Assembly (NCBI RefSeq): GCF_038051945.1
Contig: NZ_CP150302.1
Coordinates: forward strand, 1,612,001-1,676,000
From: Paenibacillus sp. FSL H3-0469
Lineage (GTDB): Bacteria; Bacillota; Bacilli; Paenibacillales; Paenibacillaceae
Direction: 5' to 3'
DNA: 64,000 nucleotides
Shown here one piece after another: positions 25,481 to 33,672 of this stretch. The position numbers and the translations under genes are program-made. Every line of letters starts with the position of its first letter. The first letter of the stretch is position 1. Below the pieces are notes generated by a model. It saw only the letters and a program-made list of their open reading frames with translations, was not told where the DNA came from and made no database searches.

Positions 25481-25635
25481 GTTGTTACGCCCCCTACGCT
25501 TTTTGTCTTTTTCCATGAGAGGCACAGCGGTTCCATCCTGCTCCCTACCCGTAAGGAATTCCGGAGTGCGCATTGCAGCGCCCTCCGGGACTGGTATCTA
25601 TGATACGTATCTGTAGCCTTGCACCTGTTAACGGA

Positions 25636-26706
25636 TTATTGCGCGTCTGCTACGTTATCTTTGGTAATCTTTTTATAGGAGATCCATACGAACTGGTTGT
25701 CTGTGATGTCGAAGCCTACGTTCTCTTTGGTTGGTGTTTCGCCTTTGGCCAGCAGAGCGGCCAGGGTGATCGCTGCTTTACCTTGGTTGTTGGCATCGTT
25801 CAGTACGGTACCGAGCATCGTTCCGTCCTGCAAAGCCTGAACCGCAGGAGCTGTCGCATCCACGCCTACAACCGGCATGTATTTGTCGCCGCTGAAGTAG
25901 CCTTGAGCCTTCAGAGCTTCGATGGCGCCGAGTGCCATGTCATCGTTGTTGGCGAGTACGGCTTCAATCTTGTCACCGTGGGAGCCGAGGAAGGCTGCCA
26001 TTTTCTCTTGGCCTTTTACACGGTCCCACATCGCGGTATCTTCAGCTAGCTTCTCTACCTTAATGCCCGCATCTTCAATCGCCTGGATGGAGTACGTGGT
26101 GCGCAGCTCGGCATCCTGGTGTCCCGGTTCGCCCTTCAGCATGACATATTGCAGCACACCGTCGCCGTTCTTGTCCGCTTCAGGGTGTGCCTTCCAGTAA
26201 TCCACGATCAGCTGGCCGGACATGGTGCCGGACTCTTCAGCCTTAGCGCCTACATAGTAGACCTTATCCCATTTCTTCATATCTTCTGGCAGCGGCTCAC
26301 GGTTCAGGAAGACCACCGGAATGTTCGCTGTCTTGGCCTTATCGATGATGACGCCAGCAGCTGTGCGGTCTACCGGGTTGATCAGCATGCCGTTATATTT
26401 CTTGGTGATGAACAGATCCACCTTATCATTCTGTGTGGGCTGGGAATTCTGGCTGTCTACGATATCAACTGTGGCAATGCCCTTGGCAGCAGCATCGATG
26501 GCGTTGCGGACACCCGTCATGAATGTATCGTCGAATTTGTAGATCGCTACGCCGACCTTTGGTGTCTCAGCTGAACCGGAATTCGCCGTGTTAGCCGCAG
26601 TTCCTGTGTTAGCAGCGTCAGCCGCCTTGTTATTGTTGCCGCCGCAGCCTGCGAGAGCCGCGCCCAGCAATGCACTGGCAAGTAAAACGGAAGTGATTTT
26701 TTTCAT
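25636..26706 (-). CDS. mglB: Galactose/glucose-type sugar-binding lipoprotein
   Basis: A 356-residue solute receptor. The lipobox LAGC sits at about residue 20 and a Asn/Ala/Thr-rich tether follows. The Peripla_BP_4 fold begins PKVGVAIYKFDDTFMTGVRNAIDAA and continues with FLNREP, MLKGEPGHQDAELRT, VLANNDDMALGAIEAL and VVGVDATAPAVQALQDGTMLGTV. These resemble E. coli MglB in the sugar-contacting Asp, Asn and Trp regions. It follows a promoter that overlaps a cre site. A glucose/galactose preference is inferred from family resemblance. Confidence 0.92.
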   Translation of the reverse strand: MKKITSVLLASALLGAALAGCGGNNNKAADAANTGTAANTANSGSAETPKVGVAIYKFDDTFMTGVRNAIDAAAKGIATVDIVDSQNSQPTQNDKVDLFITKKYNGMLINPVDRTAAGVIIDKAKTANIPVVFLNREPLPEDMKKWDKVYYVGAKAEESGTMSGQLIVDYWKAHPEADKNGDGVLQYVMLKGEPGHQDAELRTTYSIQAIEDAGIKVEKLAEDTAMWDRVKGQEKMAAFLGSHGDKIEAVLANNDDMALGAIEALKAQGYFSGDKYMPVVGVDATAPAVQALQDGTMLGTVLNDANNQGKAAITLAALLAKGETPTKENVGFDITDNQFVWISYKKITKDNVADAQ

Positions 26707-26740
26707 GTCTAATTGACCTCCTGAGGATATTTCTTTATTT

Positions 26741-26770
26741 GGATGAACCCGGTGTGTCCCGGGTACATCC
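26741..26770 (-). promoter_or_regulatory. 5'-UTR hairpin of mglB
   Basis: GGATG-A-ACCCGG pairs with CCGGGT-A-CATCC (11 pairs, one A/A mismatch). There is no T-run. It could protect the abundant mglB message or separate it from upstream transcription. Confidence 0.6.
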
Positions 26771-26772
26771 TT

Positions 26773-26801
26773 ATTATGCCCTACGTGAAAACGGTTGCGA
26801 A
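26773..26801 (-). promoter_or_regulatory. Candidate mglB promoter overlapping the cre site
   Basis: On the minus strand, TTCGCA and CATAAT are separated by 17 bp, 67 bp upstream of the mglB start. The cre site lies across the -35 and spacer. Confidence 0.5.
26786..26799. promoter_or_regulatory. CcpA cre site
   Basis: TGAAAACGGTTGCG matches the cre consensus TGWAANCGNTNWCA at all but the last position. Its overlap with the promoter predicts catabolite repression of the sugar transporter. Confidence 0.65.
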
Positions 26802-26834
26802 TATAAAATCCTACTCAGTTTCATGAAAATTCTG

Positions 26835-27857
26835 CTATCTTACAAACGGGAACAGCAGCTTCTGATTCTCCGGCCACAGCATATTCTCCAGATCGATAAG
26901 CTTGGTGCCGGTGTCCACGCGTTCGGGAATATCCATGCCTTCGAGTGCCTCCACCGCATATTTCACTGCCAGATACCCGTTGCTGAACGGATTCTGGATT
27001 ACGGTCGCCTGCACAGTGCCATCCTGAAGCGATTCCATCATGGAGGGCGAGCTGTCAAAAGCAATCATTTTCACACTATCCCTCTTCAGGCCCTGAATCA
27101 CCCTGGCCGCGCCCTGTGAAGCAATCTCATTCAGGGTGGCAATACCGCGGAGCTCGGGATACTTGTTCAGCATCTCCCGGGTCAGATTCTCGGCATCGGA
27201 GGTACTGGAGGAGGTGTAGGCAATCGGTACGACCTTAACGTTAGGGAAGCGGGCGGCGTAGTTCAGAAAACCCTTTTCCCGCTCATCGGCATCCCGTGCA
27301 CCATAGTCGATACTGCCAGTCTTGCCGGAGTCCGGGGTAAGCGACGAATTGGTGAAGTTAATGATCCCGATCTCGCCGTAGCCCCCCAGCAGCTCAATCA
27401 GCCGCTCGGCGGACTTCTGTCCGGCCTCGTAGCCGTTTGAACCCACGTAAGCCCGAACCTTGGCCGAGCCGACCTCCGCATCGACTGAGATCACCGGAAT
27501 CCTGGAGTATGCCGCCTGGTCCACAACCTGAGCCAGTCCCATATAGCTGCTGGCCGCGAGAATAATTACATCTGCCTTCTCCTTAATGGACTCCTCCACC
27601 ATGACGACCTGTTCCTCAATATCACTCTCTGAAGCCGGCGCCTTAAAGGTCAGATTGACATTGAATTCTTTTGCCGCAGCCTCTGCTCCGAGCTTCAGGG
27701 TGTTCCAGTAATCCCCTTTGTTCATCTTGACAATCAGGTGGATATTCCGCGTCTTGCTGGTGTTGATGTAAGCTGGAGAGGCATTGAAGCAAGAGGAAAC
27801 AGAGATCCACAGCACTCCGCACAGCAGCACGGTGAGCCATACACGCAGGCTTTTCAC
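26835..27857 (-). CDS. Sugar-binding lipoprotein of the sensory type
   Basis: A 340-residue periplasmic-binding-type protein. The signal sequence VWLTVLLCGVLWISVSSC ends in a lipobox Cys at about residue 23. The Peripla_BP_4 fold starts IHLIVKMNKGDYWNTLKLGAEAAAKEFNV, with VISVDAEVGSAKVRAYVGSNGYEAG and MIAFDSSPSMMESLQDGTVQATVIQNPFSNGYLAV. The GTG start overlaps the kinase stop by 4 bp (GTGA), with AAGGAGG upstream. Because it is coupled to the sensor kinase and separate from the transporter, I infer it presents a sugar to the kinase rather than to the ABC permease. Confidence 0.88.
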   Translation of the reverse strand: MKSLRVWLTVLLCGVLWISVSSCFNASPAYINTSKTRNIHLIVKMNKGDYWNTLKLGAEAAAKEFNVNLTFKAPASESDIEEQVVMVEESIKEKADVIILAASSYMGLAQVVDQAAYSRIPVISVDAEVGSAKVRAYVGSNGYEAGQKSAERLIELLGGYGEIGIINFTNSSLTPDSGKTGSIDYGARDADEREKGFLNYAARFPNVKVVPIAYTSSSTSDAENLTREMLNKYPELRGIATLNEIASQGAARVIQGLKRDSVKMIAFDSSPSMMESLQDGTVQATVIQNPFSNGYLAVKYAVEALEGMDIPERVDTGTKLIDLENMLWPENQKLLFPFVR

Positions 27858-29680
27858 AGGTTCGTCTCCTCCTTCTGCTCATCCATAGCCTCTCCCGCCG
27901 GTAGGGCCGGGAACACAATCGTAACAACCGTCCCCTCTTCCAGCTCACTCTCAAAAGCAAGCCCGTACTCCCGCCCGTAATACAGGCCAATCCGTTCATG
28001 CACATTCCTGACGCCGACCCCTGATCCGCTGGTGCTTTTGACGCTTCCGCTTAGAATGCCGTTCACCGTCTCCTTGGACATCCCAAGGCCGTTGTCGCTG
28101 ACCCTGATGATGATTAGCCCGTCCTGAAGCCCGGCGGTGATCGAGATCAGCCCCTCGTCCGGCAGCATTTCGATCCCGTGATAGAGCGCGTTCTCCACGA
28201 TTGGCTGCAGAATCAGCTTGATGGTCTGGCACTCCAGGACCTCCTCCTGCGCAGTAATCTCATAGCGGAATTTATTCTTGAAGCGGAAGCTCTGAATCAC
28301 CAGGTAATGGCGGATATGGTCCAGCTCTTCCTGGATGGTGATAATATTCTTGCCTTTGCTGAGGCTGATGCGGAAGAATCTCGAGAGCGACTGGATCATG
28401 GTGACGACCTCATCCGTTTTGCCGCGTTCGGCCAGCCGGATCACCGAATTCAGCGTATTGTACAGAAAATGCGGGTTGATCTGCGATTGCAGCACCTCAA
28501 GCTCGCCCTTGCGCTTCGTCTCCTGCTCATAAATGATCTGCTCCATCAGCTGGCGGATACGCTGGAGCATCATGTTGAAGCGCCTCGACAGCTGCTCTAC
28601 CTCATAGGCTCCGCTGACATTAATAGGCGTATTCAGATCCCCCTCCGCCACCTGCTTCACGGTACGCTCCAGCTTGCGGATGGGGCTGGCAATCAGCCAG
28701 GACAGGAAGACCGACACCGCAATAACACAGACGAGCACAACACCGAGAAACCACGCCAGGAACTGATTGAGATCCCGCTTGGTGGTGACAATCTCATCGT
28801 AATAGGCCACCCCGACAATCTTCCAGCCGGTCTGCGCCAGCGTGCGTACGGTAATAAACCGCTTCTCCCCGGTTGATTCGTCCAGGTAGCTGCGGTAGGC
28901 GTATTCCAGCACCGGCTCCACATTCTCATACTTCAGCCCGGCGTAGATGAGCTGCTGCTGCGGGTGGTAGACGATATTGCCGAGCGGATCCAGGATGTAG
29001 GCGTAGCCTCTTTTGCCCAGCTTGACCTGCTTGCTGAGTTCGTCAATCGTTCTAAAGTTGAAGTCCAGCAGAAGTACACCGGTTCTCAGCTCCCCGTTCT
29101 CTCTGTACTGAATCAGCTTCGAGATGGAGACCACCCAGGTATACCTGCCCTTGAACAGATTCTGGATATGCGGGGCGGAATAGGAGATCTCCGAGGTACG
29201 CTTGGCTGTAGTGAACCAACTCTGGCTCTCCAGCCCCGTGTTCATGCGCATCGTCTGCCCCGGCGTCCCAACAACATACTGCCCCTGCGGGGTAAAAACA
29301 GCCACAGACACCAGATCCTCGCGGCTGCTCATCAGTGTATCCATCCGTTCATAGAGCAGCGGGGAATCGATGGAGGGGGTAGAGGTAATCTGCTTCTCGG
29401 CCGTCGCAAAAATACTGCCCATCCCCTTCACGTACAGCTCCAGGTTATAGTTCACCTGTTCAATAATTTGCTGCATGTTGAGATTGGCATTCTCCTCCGC
29501 CGTGTTGGCGAACTTGCCGTACAGCATCACACTGACGATTACCGCCACCGCCGCAGTCACCGCCATGAATGTCAGCGTAATAATCAGCTGAATGCTCCGC
29601 AGCTTCGAGGACAGGCGCAGCCTGCCGCTCTTGCCAGGCCCCGGCCGCAGCGGGAAGAAATAACCCTTCGGCTTGTTCAT
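27854..29680 (-). CDS. Sensor histidine kinase, YesM/LytS type
   Basis: A 608-residue membrane kinase. Two membrane segments (about residues 29-55 and 308-330) flank a ~250-residue extracellular sensor of dCache-like make-up (SYSAPHIQNLFKGRYTWVVSISK and YILDPLGNIVYHPQ). A HAMP domain follows (330-383), then the His_kinase domain with INPHFLYNTLNSVIRL (phospho-acceptor His404). The HATPase part has LQPIVENALYHGI and VSDNGLGM. It is translated from an ATG 2 bp after the response regulator stop with GGGGAG upstream. It presumably senses sugar, perhaps through the lipoprotein encoded next. Confidence 0.93.
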   Translation of the reverse strand: MNKPKGYFFPLRPGPGKSGRLRLSSKLRSIQLIITLTFMAVTAAVAVIVSVMLYGKFANTAEENANLNMQQIIEQVNYNLELYVKGMGSIFATAEKQITSTPSIDSPLLYERMDTLMSSREDLVSVAVFTPQGQYVVGTPGQTMRMNTGLESQSWFTTAKRTSEISYSAPHIQNLFKGRYTWVVSISKLIQYRENGELRTGVLLLDFNFRTIDELSKQVKLGKRGYAYILDPLGNIVYHPQQQLIYAGLKYENVEPVLEYAYRSYLDESTGEKRFITVRTLAQTGWKIVGVAYYDEIVTTKRDLNQFLAWFLGVVLVCVIAVSVFLSWLIASPIRKLERTVKQVAEGDLNTPINVSGAYEVEQLSRRFNMMLQRIRQLMEQIIYEQETKRKGELEVLQSQINPHFLYNTLNSVIRLAERGKTDEVVTMIQSLSRFFRISLSKGKNIITIQEELDHIRHYLVIQSFRFKNKFRYEITAQEEVLECQTIKLILQPIVENALYHGIEMLPDEGLISITAGLQDGLIIIRVSDNGLGMSKETVNGILSGSVKSTSGSGVGVRNVHERIGLYYGREYGLAFESELEEGTVVTIVFPALPAGEAMDEQKEETNL

Positions 29681-29682
29681 GG

Positions 29683-31332
29683 CTATTCTCCCCGCGCGCT
29701 GTTCTTATACTCTTTGGGGGATTGTCCGTATTTCTTGCGGAAGCAGAAGCTGAAATAATTCGGGTCGGCAAAGCCGATCCGCTCGGCGATCTCGAACGCC
29801 TTCAGCTCGGTGGAACGAAGCAGCTCCTTCGCGGCTTCCAGCCGGATCTGCAAGAGATAGCTGACGAAGGTCATCTTCATTTCTTTTTTGAAAATGCTGC
29901 TGAAATAGCCCGTGCTGATATGCAGATGCTGGCACACCCTGCCGATGGACATATCGGATTCTTCATAGTGGCTGCGGATATAATCCTTAGCCTGGTCGAT
30001 GAGCTGCTTGTAGCTCGACTGGCGCCCCGATGCAATGGAATCCATCAGCCGGGTACATACGGTAATAATCCACTGCCGGGCTTCTTCCAGGTTGTTAAAT
30101 TTGTTCATATCACTTAGCGAGGTCAGGCCGGGGCCGATAAAATCATTCGTTCCGCTCCCGGATTCCTTCGCCACCCGCAGAATGGAGGTGATGATCTCCA
30201 GCAGGAAGATCTGATAATCCTGCGCCGAGACCTGCTCCGTATCCAATCCCCGGAACAGCTCGTCCACGACCTCTCGCAGCTCCTGGACGGTGCCCAGCTT
30301 GATCGTGCGGATCAGCGACTGCTGAGTCAGCTCATCAAAGTCCGGCATCCGGCTGGAGCGGGACTCCACATCCTCAATCCAGATGACCCGGTTGTTGCCG
30401 AGGATCAGCCGGTAATCAAGCGCTTGCAGCGCATCCCCGAAGGAATGGAACAGCACAGACGGTGCCTTGCAGACGGTTCCTGCCCCCGCGGTTACGGTCA
30501 GCTTCAGGAAGCGCTGGACATTCTGGCAGATCTCTTCGAGAATGGCGAAGGTTCTGGCGGTGATGTCACTCTCCTCCGGGCTCTGGCTGACCGAGAGCAG
30601 CACAACATCATCCCGGTGGATGAATACCTTGCCGAAGCCATGCTTCTGGCAGATCTCTTCCGCGATGTTCAGCACAGCATAGAGCTGGAGATTACGGTCT
30701 CCGGTATCCCGCAGAGATACGGGCCGCCCTTCCTGAAGTCCGGGGGAACGGTCCGGACGGATATAATCGATGCTGATCACCGAGGACTGGAACAATGCTC
30801 CGGTGAGGGGGATGCCGTACTCTGTGCTTTTCTCAGCGATCTCTGCGGAACGCAGACGGCGGGACACCAGCGTAGAGAGGAACTGCTCGCGCAGAAGCGG
30901 CAGGCTCTTGCGGTAATGCTCGCTCAGCACGAACACATTCTCCTTCTCGGCGATCTCGGTCTCGATCGTCGCGCGAACCTTAAGCAGAACATCAATCAGC
31001 TCCCGGGACGAGAAGGGCTTCAGGATATATTCATCAATCTGCAGCTTGATCGCCTTCTGGGCGTATTCGAATTCATCATAGCCGGTCAGAATGATAATCT
31101 TCGTATTCGGATGGCGGCTGCGTATCCATTCTGCGAGCTGCAACCCGTTCATAAAAGGCATCTGGATATCGGTAACGACCACATCCGGCAGCAGCCGGTC
31201 GATCGCATCCGCCGCCTCCCGCCCGTTCTCGGCCTGCTCAACGACCTCGAAGCCGTACTGCTCCCAGTCAATCTGGGCAATAATGCCTTCTCTTACATCT
31301 TCCTCGTCTTCGGCGAGTATTAATTTGTACAT
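29683..31332 (-). CDS. Response regulator with AraC output domain, YesN type
   Basis: A 549-residue regulator. The receiver domain has DVVVTDIQMPFMNG (phospho-acceptor Asp55), acidic residues in LILAEDEEDV and the Lys in YILKPFSS. A ~300-residue linker follows, as in YesN proteins. The C-terminal ~100 residues are the AraC DNA-binding domain (IGRVCQHLHISTGYFSSIFKKEMKMTF and IAERIGFADPNYFSFCFRKKYGQSPKEYKN). The ATG at 31332 has AGAGGG upstream. It is the first gene of the sensory operon and the likely activator of mglBAC. Confidence 0.93.
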   Translation of the reverse strand: MYKLILAEDEEDVREGIIAQIDWEQYGFEVVEQAENGREAADAIDRLLPDVVVTDIQMPFMNGLQLAEWIRSRHPNTKIIILTGYDEFEYAQKAIKLQIDEYILKPFSSRELIDVLLKVRATIETEIAEKENVFVLSEHYRKSLPLLREQFLSTLVSRRLRSAEIAEKSTEYGIPLTGALFQSSVISIDYIRPDRSPGLQEGRPVSLRDTGDRNLQLYAVLNIAEEICQKHGFGKVFIHRDDVVLLSVSQSPEESDITARTFAILEEICQNVQRFLKLTVTAGAGTVCKAPSVLFHSFGDALQALDYRLILGNNRVIWIEDVESRSSRMPDFDELTQQSLIRTIKLGTVQELREVVDELFRGLDTEQVSAQDYQIFLLEIITSILRVAKESGSGTNDFIGPGLTSLSDMNKFNNLEEARQWIITVCTRLMDSIASGRQSSYKQLIDQAKDYIRSHYEESDMSIGRVCQHLHISTGYFSSIFKKEMKMTFVSYLLQIRLEAAKELLRSTELKAFEIAERIGFADPNYFSFCFRKKYGQSPKEYKNSARGE

Positions 31333-31453
31333 GCTTCATCCCTCTTCGGCATAGGATATGGAGGTTCACAGAACTATAATAGCTGATTCAAATGGTCCAA
31401 TCTATGTTTAAATAGAAGGAGCAATTTACTCAAGACTAGAACTCAAAGCTTGG

Positions 31454-31490
31454 TCGTCGCTGCGGTGAACATTTGGCCCTCCGGCCGCTG
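31454..31490. repeat. Left-arm fragment of the dispersed palindromic element
   Basis: CGTCGCTGCGGTGAACATTTGGCC and CTCCGGCCGCTG match the first ~37 bp of copies A-D; the rest is absent. Confidence 0.5.
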
Positions 31491-31500
31491 CCCAATCAAC

Positions 31501-31712
31501 AAGTGGATTTCGTACACTTAATCTGATTATTTTAACCAATTAGGCTATTTTAAGTGGATAAATGACATTTATTTCTGCGGATTTGCTCATAACGCTGGGG
31601 TTACCGACGAATAGATGTACTTTTTCCAACTGCTGTTCTAGATAGGGGGATTTCGGGCGAAATAGATGCTCTTTTCCCACTAAATTCCTGGGGCGACCTC
31701 GGGGAAAAGGCG
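31501..31712. repeat. Degenerate array with about 51-bp spacing
   Basis: AAGTGGAT occurs at 31501 and 31552 (51 bp). ATAGATGTACTTTTTCCAAC at 31611 and ATAGATGCTCTTTTCCCAC at 31662 are 51 bp apart. A related ATAAATGACATTTATTT is at 31558. The 61-codon open frame across it on the minus strand looks like translated repeat and is not called. Confidence 0.5.
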
Positions 31713-31762
31713 GAGCGGGGAGCATTCCAGACCAGCAGTGGCGGGGTTGTCACGCTATCTCC

Positions 31763-31794
31763 AAAAAAAAACCATCCCGATTACGCCGGGATGG
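31763..31794 (-). terminator. Terminator of the purT-GNAT operon
   Basis: CCATCCCG / CGGGATGG perfect stem with a long T-run on the minus strand (complement of 31763-31771), 25 bp past the GNAT stop. Confidence 0.88.
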
Positions 31795-31818
31795 GGATGT
31801 TCGGTTACACGTATAGGA

Positions 31819-32283
31819 TTATAGCAGGGCTTTATTGAAGCGGTAGCCTGTTGTCTTTTCAAAGCCGATATGGCGGTAAAACGCATGTGCAGGTGCACGT
31901 TCCACACGGTTGCCGCTCCGCAGGAACAGCTGGCAGCAGCCCTGATGGCGTGCCCATTCTTCCGCTGCAGCTACGAGTCTTTTGCCAAGGCCTTGTCCTC
32001 TAAGCTCCTCTGATACAATCAGCGCGGTAATCTCCGTAATACAATCGGCATGCTTGTAGTAGGACTTCACCTGCCGTAAACCGATCATTCCCACAACTTC
32101 GTTATTGAGCTCTGCGACCAGTGTGCAGTGGAACGGATCATGCTCCATGCCTTCCATTCTCTCTTTCATCACGCTAAGCGTTGTCGGATAGCCGAATTCA
32201 CGCAAAAGGGCTGTCACTCTTTCCAGATCATTCATGCCGCATTTGCGAATTTGCAGTACCTGCTCCTGAGTACTACTGTTCAT
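31819..32283 (-). CDS. GNAT family N-acetyltransferase
   Basis: A 154-residue acetyltransferase. Motif A is [24 protein letters not shown] (Q/RxxGxG/A form) and the C-terminal motif is [30 protein letters not shown]. It opens with the common GNAT start [24 protein letters not shown]. The ATG at 32283 has GGAGG 9 bases upstream and overlaps the purT stop by 11 bp, so it is translated from the purT message. Substrate unknown; the coupling to purine synthesis may only be organisational. Confidence 0.88.
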   Translation of the reverse strand: MNSSTQEQVLQIRKCGMNDLERVTALLREFGYPTTLSVMKERMEGMEHDPFHCTLVAELNNEVVGMIGLRQVKSYYKHADCITEITALIVSEELRGQGLGKRLVAAAEEWARHQGCCQLFLRSGNRVERAPAHAFYRHIGFEKTTGYRFNKALL

Positions 32284-33463
32284 CCTTGTATACCTCCACT
32301 TGTAGCTTAGACGCAGCCTGCTTGGCCGTCATCCGCGCGATTTCAATATCTTCCGCTGAACTGAGTGTTACTGCCATCCGCCGTCCTGGGCGGATCTCCG
32401 GCTTGCCGAATACCCGGACCTGCGTGCGGGGAAGGGCCAGCGCCTCTTCAATCCCAGTCACCGCAAAAGCTTGTCCGGCTCCATCCGTCTTCAGGGTGGC
32501 CGAAGCTCCCGGTGTCAACAAACGTACCGCTTCCAGCGGAAATCCAAGAATGGCTCTGACATGCAGAGCAAATTCCGACAAGTCCTGCGTAATCATTGTA
32601 ACCATACCTGTGTCATGCGGCCGGGGGGAAACTTCACTGAACAGAACCCCATCCGCGGTGAGAAACAGCTCCACACCAAAAATTCCATAACCGCCAAGCT
32701 GATCGGTAACCTTCCGTGCGATAGCCTCAGCCTCTTCCAGCTGCGCCCCGCTCATCTGATGCGGCTGCCAGGACTCTACATAATCGCCATCCTGCTGAAT
32801 GTGGCCGATCGGCGGACAAAACACGGTTCCGCTAACCGAACGGACGGTAAGCAGTGTAATCTCGCTCTCAAAGGTAACAAAAGCCTCCACGATGACGCGT
32901 GTCCCCTTCGCACGTGCGCCTTCAAGCGCCGTATTCCAGCAGCCTTCCGCATCCTCTGGTGTTCTGCACACGCTCTGGCCTTTGCCTGATGAGCTCATGA
33001 TCGGCTTAATCACACAAGGCGTTCCCAGCTCTGACACGGCCTGGCGAAGTTCATCCAGGCTGTCAGCGAACCGGTAGGCCGCTGTAGGCAGGCCCAGCTC
33101 TTCTGCCGCCAGACGGCGGATGCCTTCGCGGTCCATGGTCAGCCGAGCAGCACGGGCGGTAGGAACAACGAGGAATCCTTCTTCCTCCAGCTCCACCAGC
33201 GCCCCTGTAGCAATGGCTTCAATCTCCGGTACAATCAAATCCGGCTTCTCAGTACGGATAAGCTGCTTGAGTGCCTCTGCATCCAGCATGTCCAGTACAT
33301 AAGAGCGGTGGGCCACGCCCATCGCGGGTGCCGCTTCATAACGATCCACAGCTACGGTCTCTACGCCAAGGCGCTGAGCTTCGATAATGACTTCCTTACC
33401 CAGTTCACCGCTGCCGAGCAGCAGCAGCTTTTTACTCCGGGCTGATAAAGGAGCTCCCCACAT
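32273..33463 (-). CDS. purT: Formate-dependent phosphoribosylglycinamide formyltransferase
   Basis: A 396-residue ATP-grasp enzyme. PurT makes formyl-GAR from GAR, formate and ATP, bypassing the folate-dependent PurN step. The N-terminal pre-ATP-grasp shows [24 protein letters not shown]. The ATP-grasp core has [39 protein letters not shown] (Mg ligands) and the C-terminal [16 protein letters not shown], specific to PurT/PurK. The ATG at 33463 ([11 protein letters not shown] follows) has GGAG 7 bases upstream; a TTG four codons earlier is too close to AAGAGG. The 200-bp leader has no recognisable purine riboswitch. Confidence 0.94.
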   Translation of the reverse strand: MWGAPLSARSKKLLLLGSGELGKEVIIEAQRLGVETVAVDRYEAAPAMGVAHRSYVLDMLDAEALKQLIRTEKPDLIVPEIEAIATGALVELEEEGFLVVPTARAARLTMDREGIRRLAAEELGLPTAAYRFADSLDELRQAVSELGTPCVIKPIMSSSGKGQSVCRTPEDAEGCWNTALEGARAKGTRVIVEAFVTFESEITLLTVRSVSGTVFCPPIGHIQQDGDYVESWQPHQMSGAQLEEAEAIARKVTDQLGGYGIFGVELFLTADGVLFSEVSPRPHDTGMVTMITQDLSEFALHVRAILGFPLEAVRLLTPGASATLKTDGAGQAFAVTGIEEALALPRTQVRVFGKPEIRPGRRMAVTLSSAEDIEIARMTAKQAASKLQVEVYKDEQ

Positions 33464-33672
33464 TGTCGACTCCAACCTCTTTTCGCAAATTTGTCTGCTG
33501 ACTTCTCTGTTTCTGTAAAATGTCGCAGTTTGATTGTAAATTTTCAGTCTTCTTTATTTTCATCCATCATCCACCAGATTGCAAGTGTTCTTCGACATTT
33601 TCCTACAAACTTCACAGATGGCTGTTCAACAGACAAGTGAAAACGGTTTTATCACGTGAACCCTATAAAAAC

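Noticed and set aside
31540..31725. Small minus-strand protein of 61 codons
   Set aside because: It lies across the degenerate ~51-bp array and has no ribosome site; probably translated repeat, not a gene.
33464..33672. Purine riboswitch upstream of purT
   Set aside because: None of the conserved purine-aptamer segments could be found, and no terminator hairpin precedes the start.
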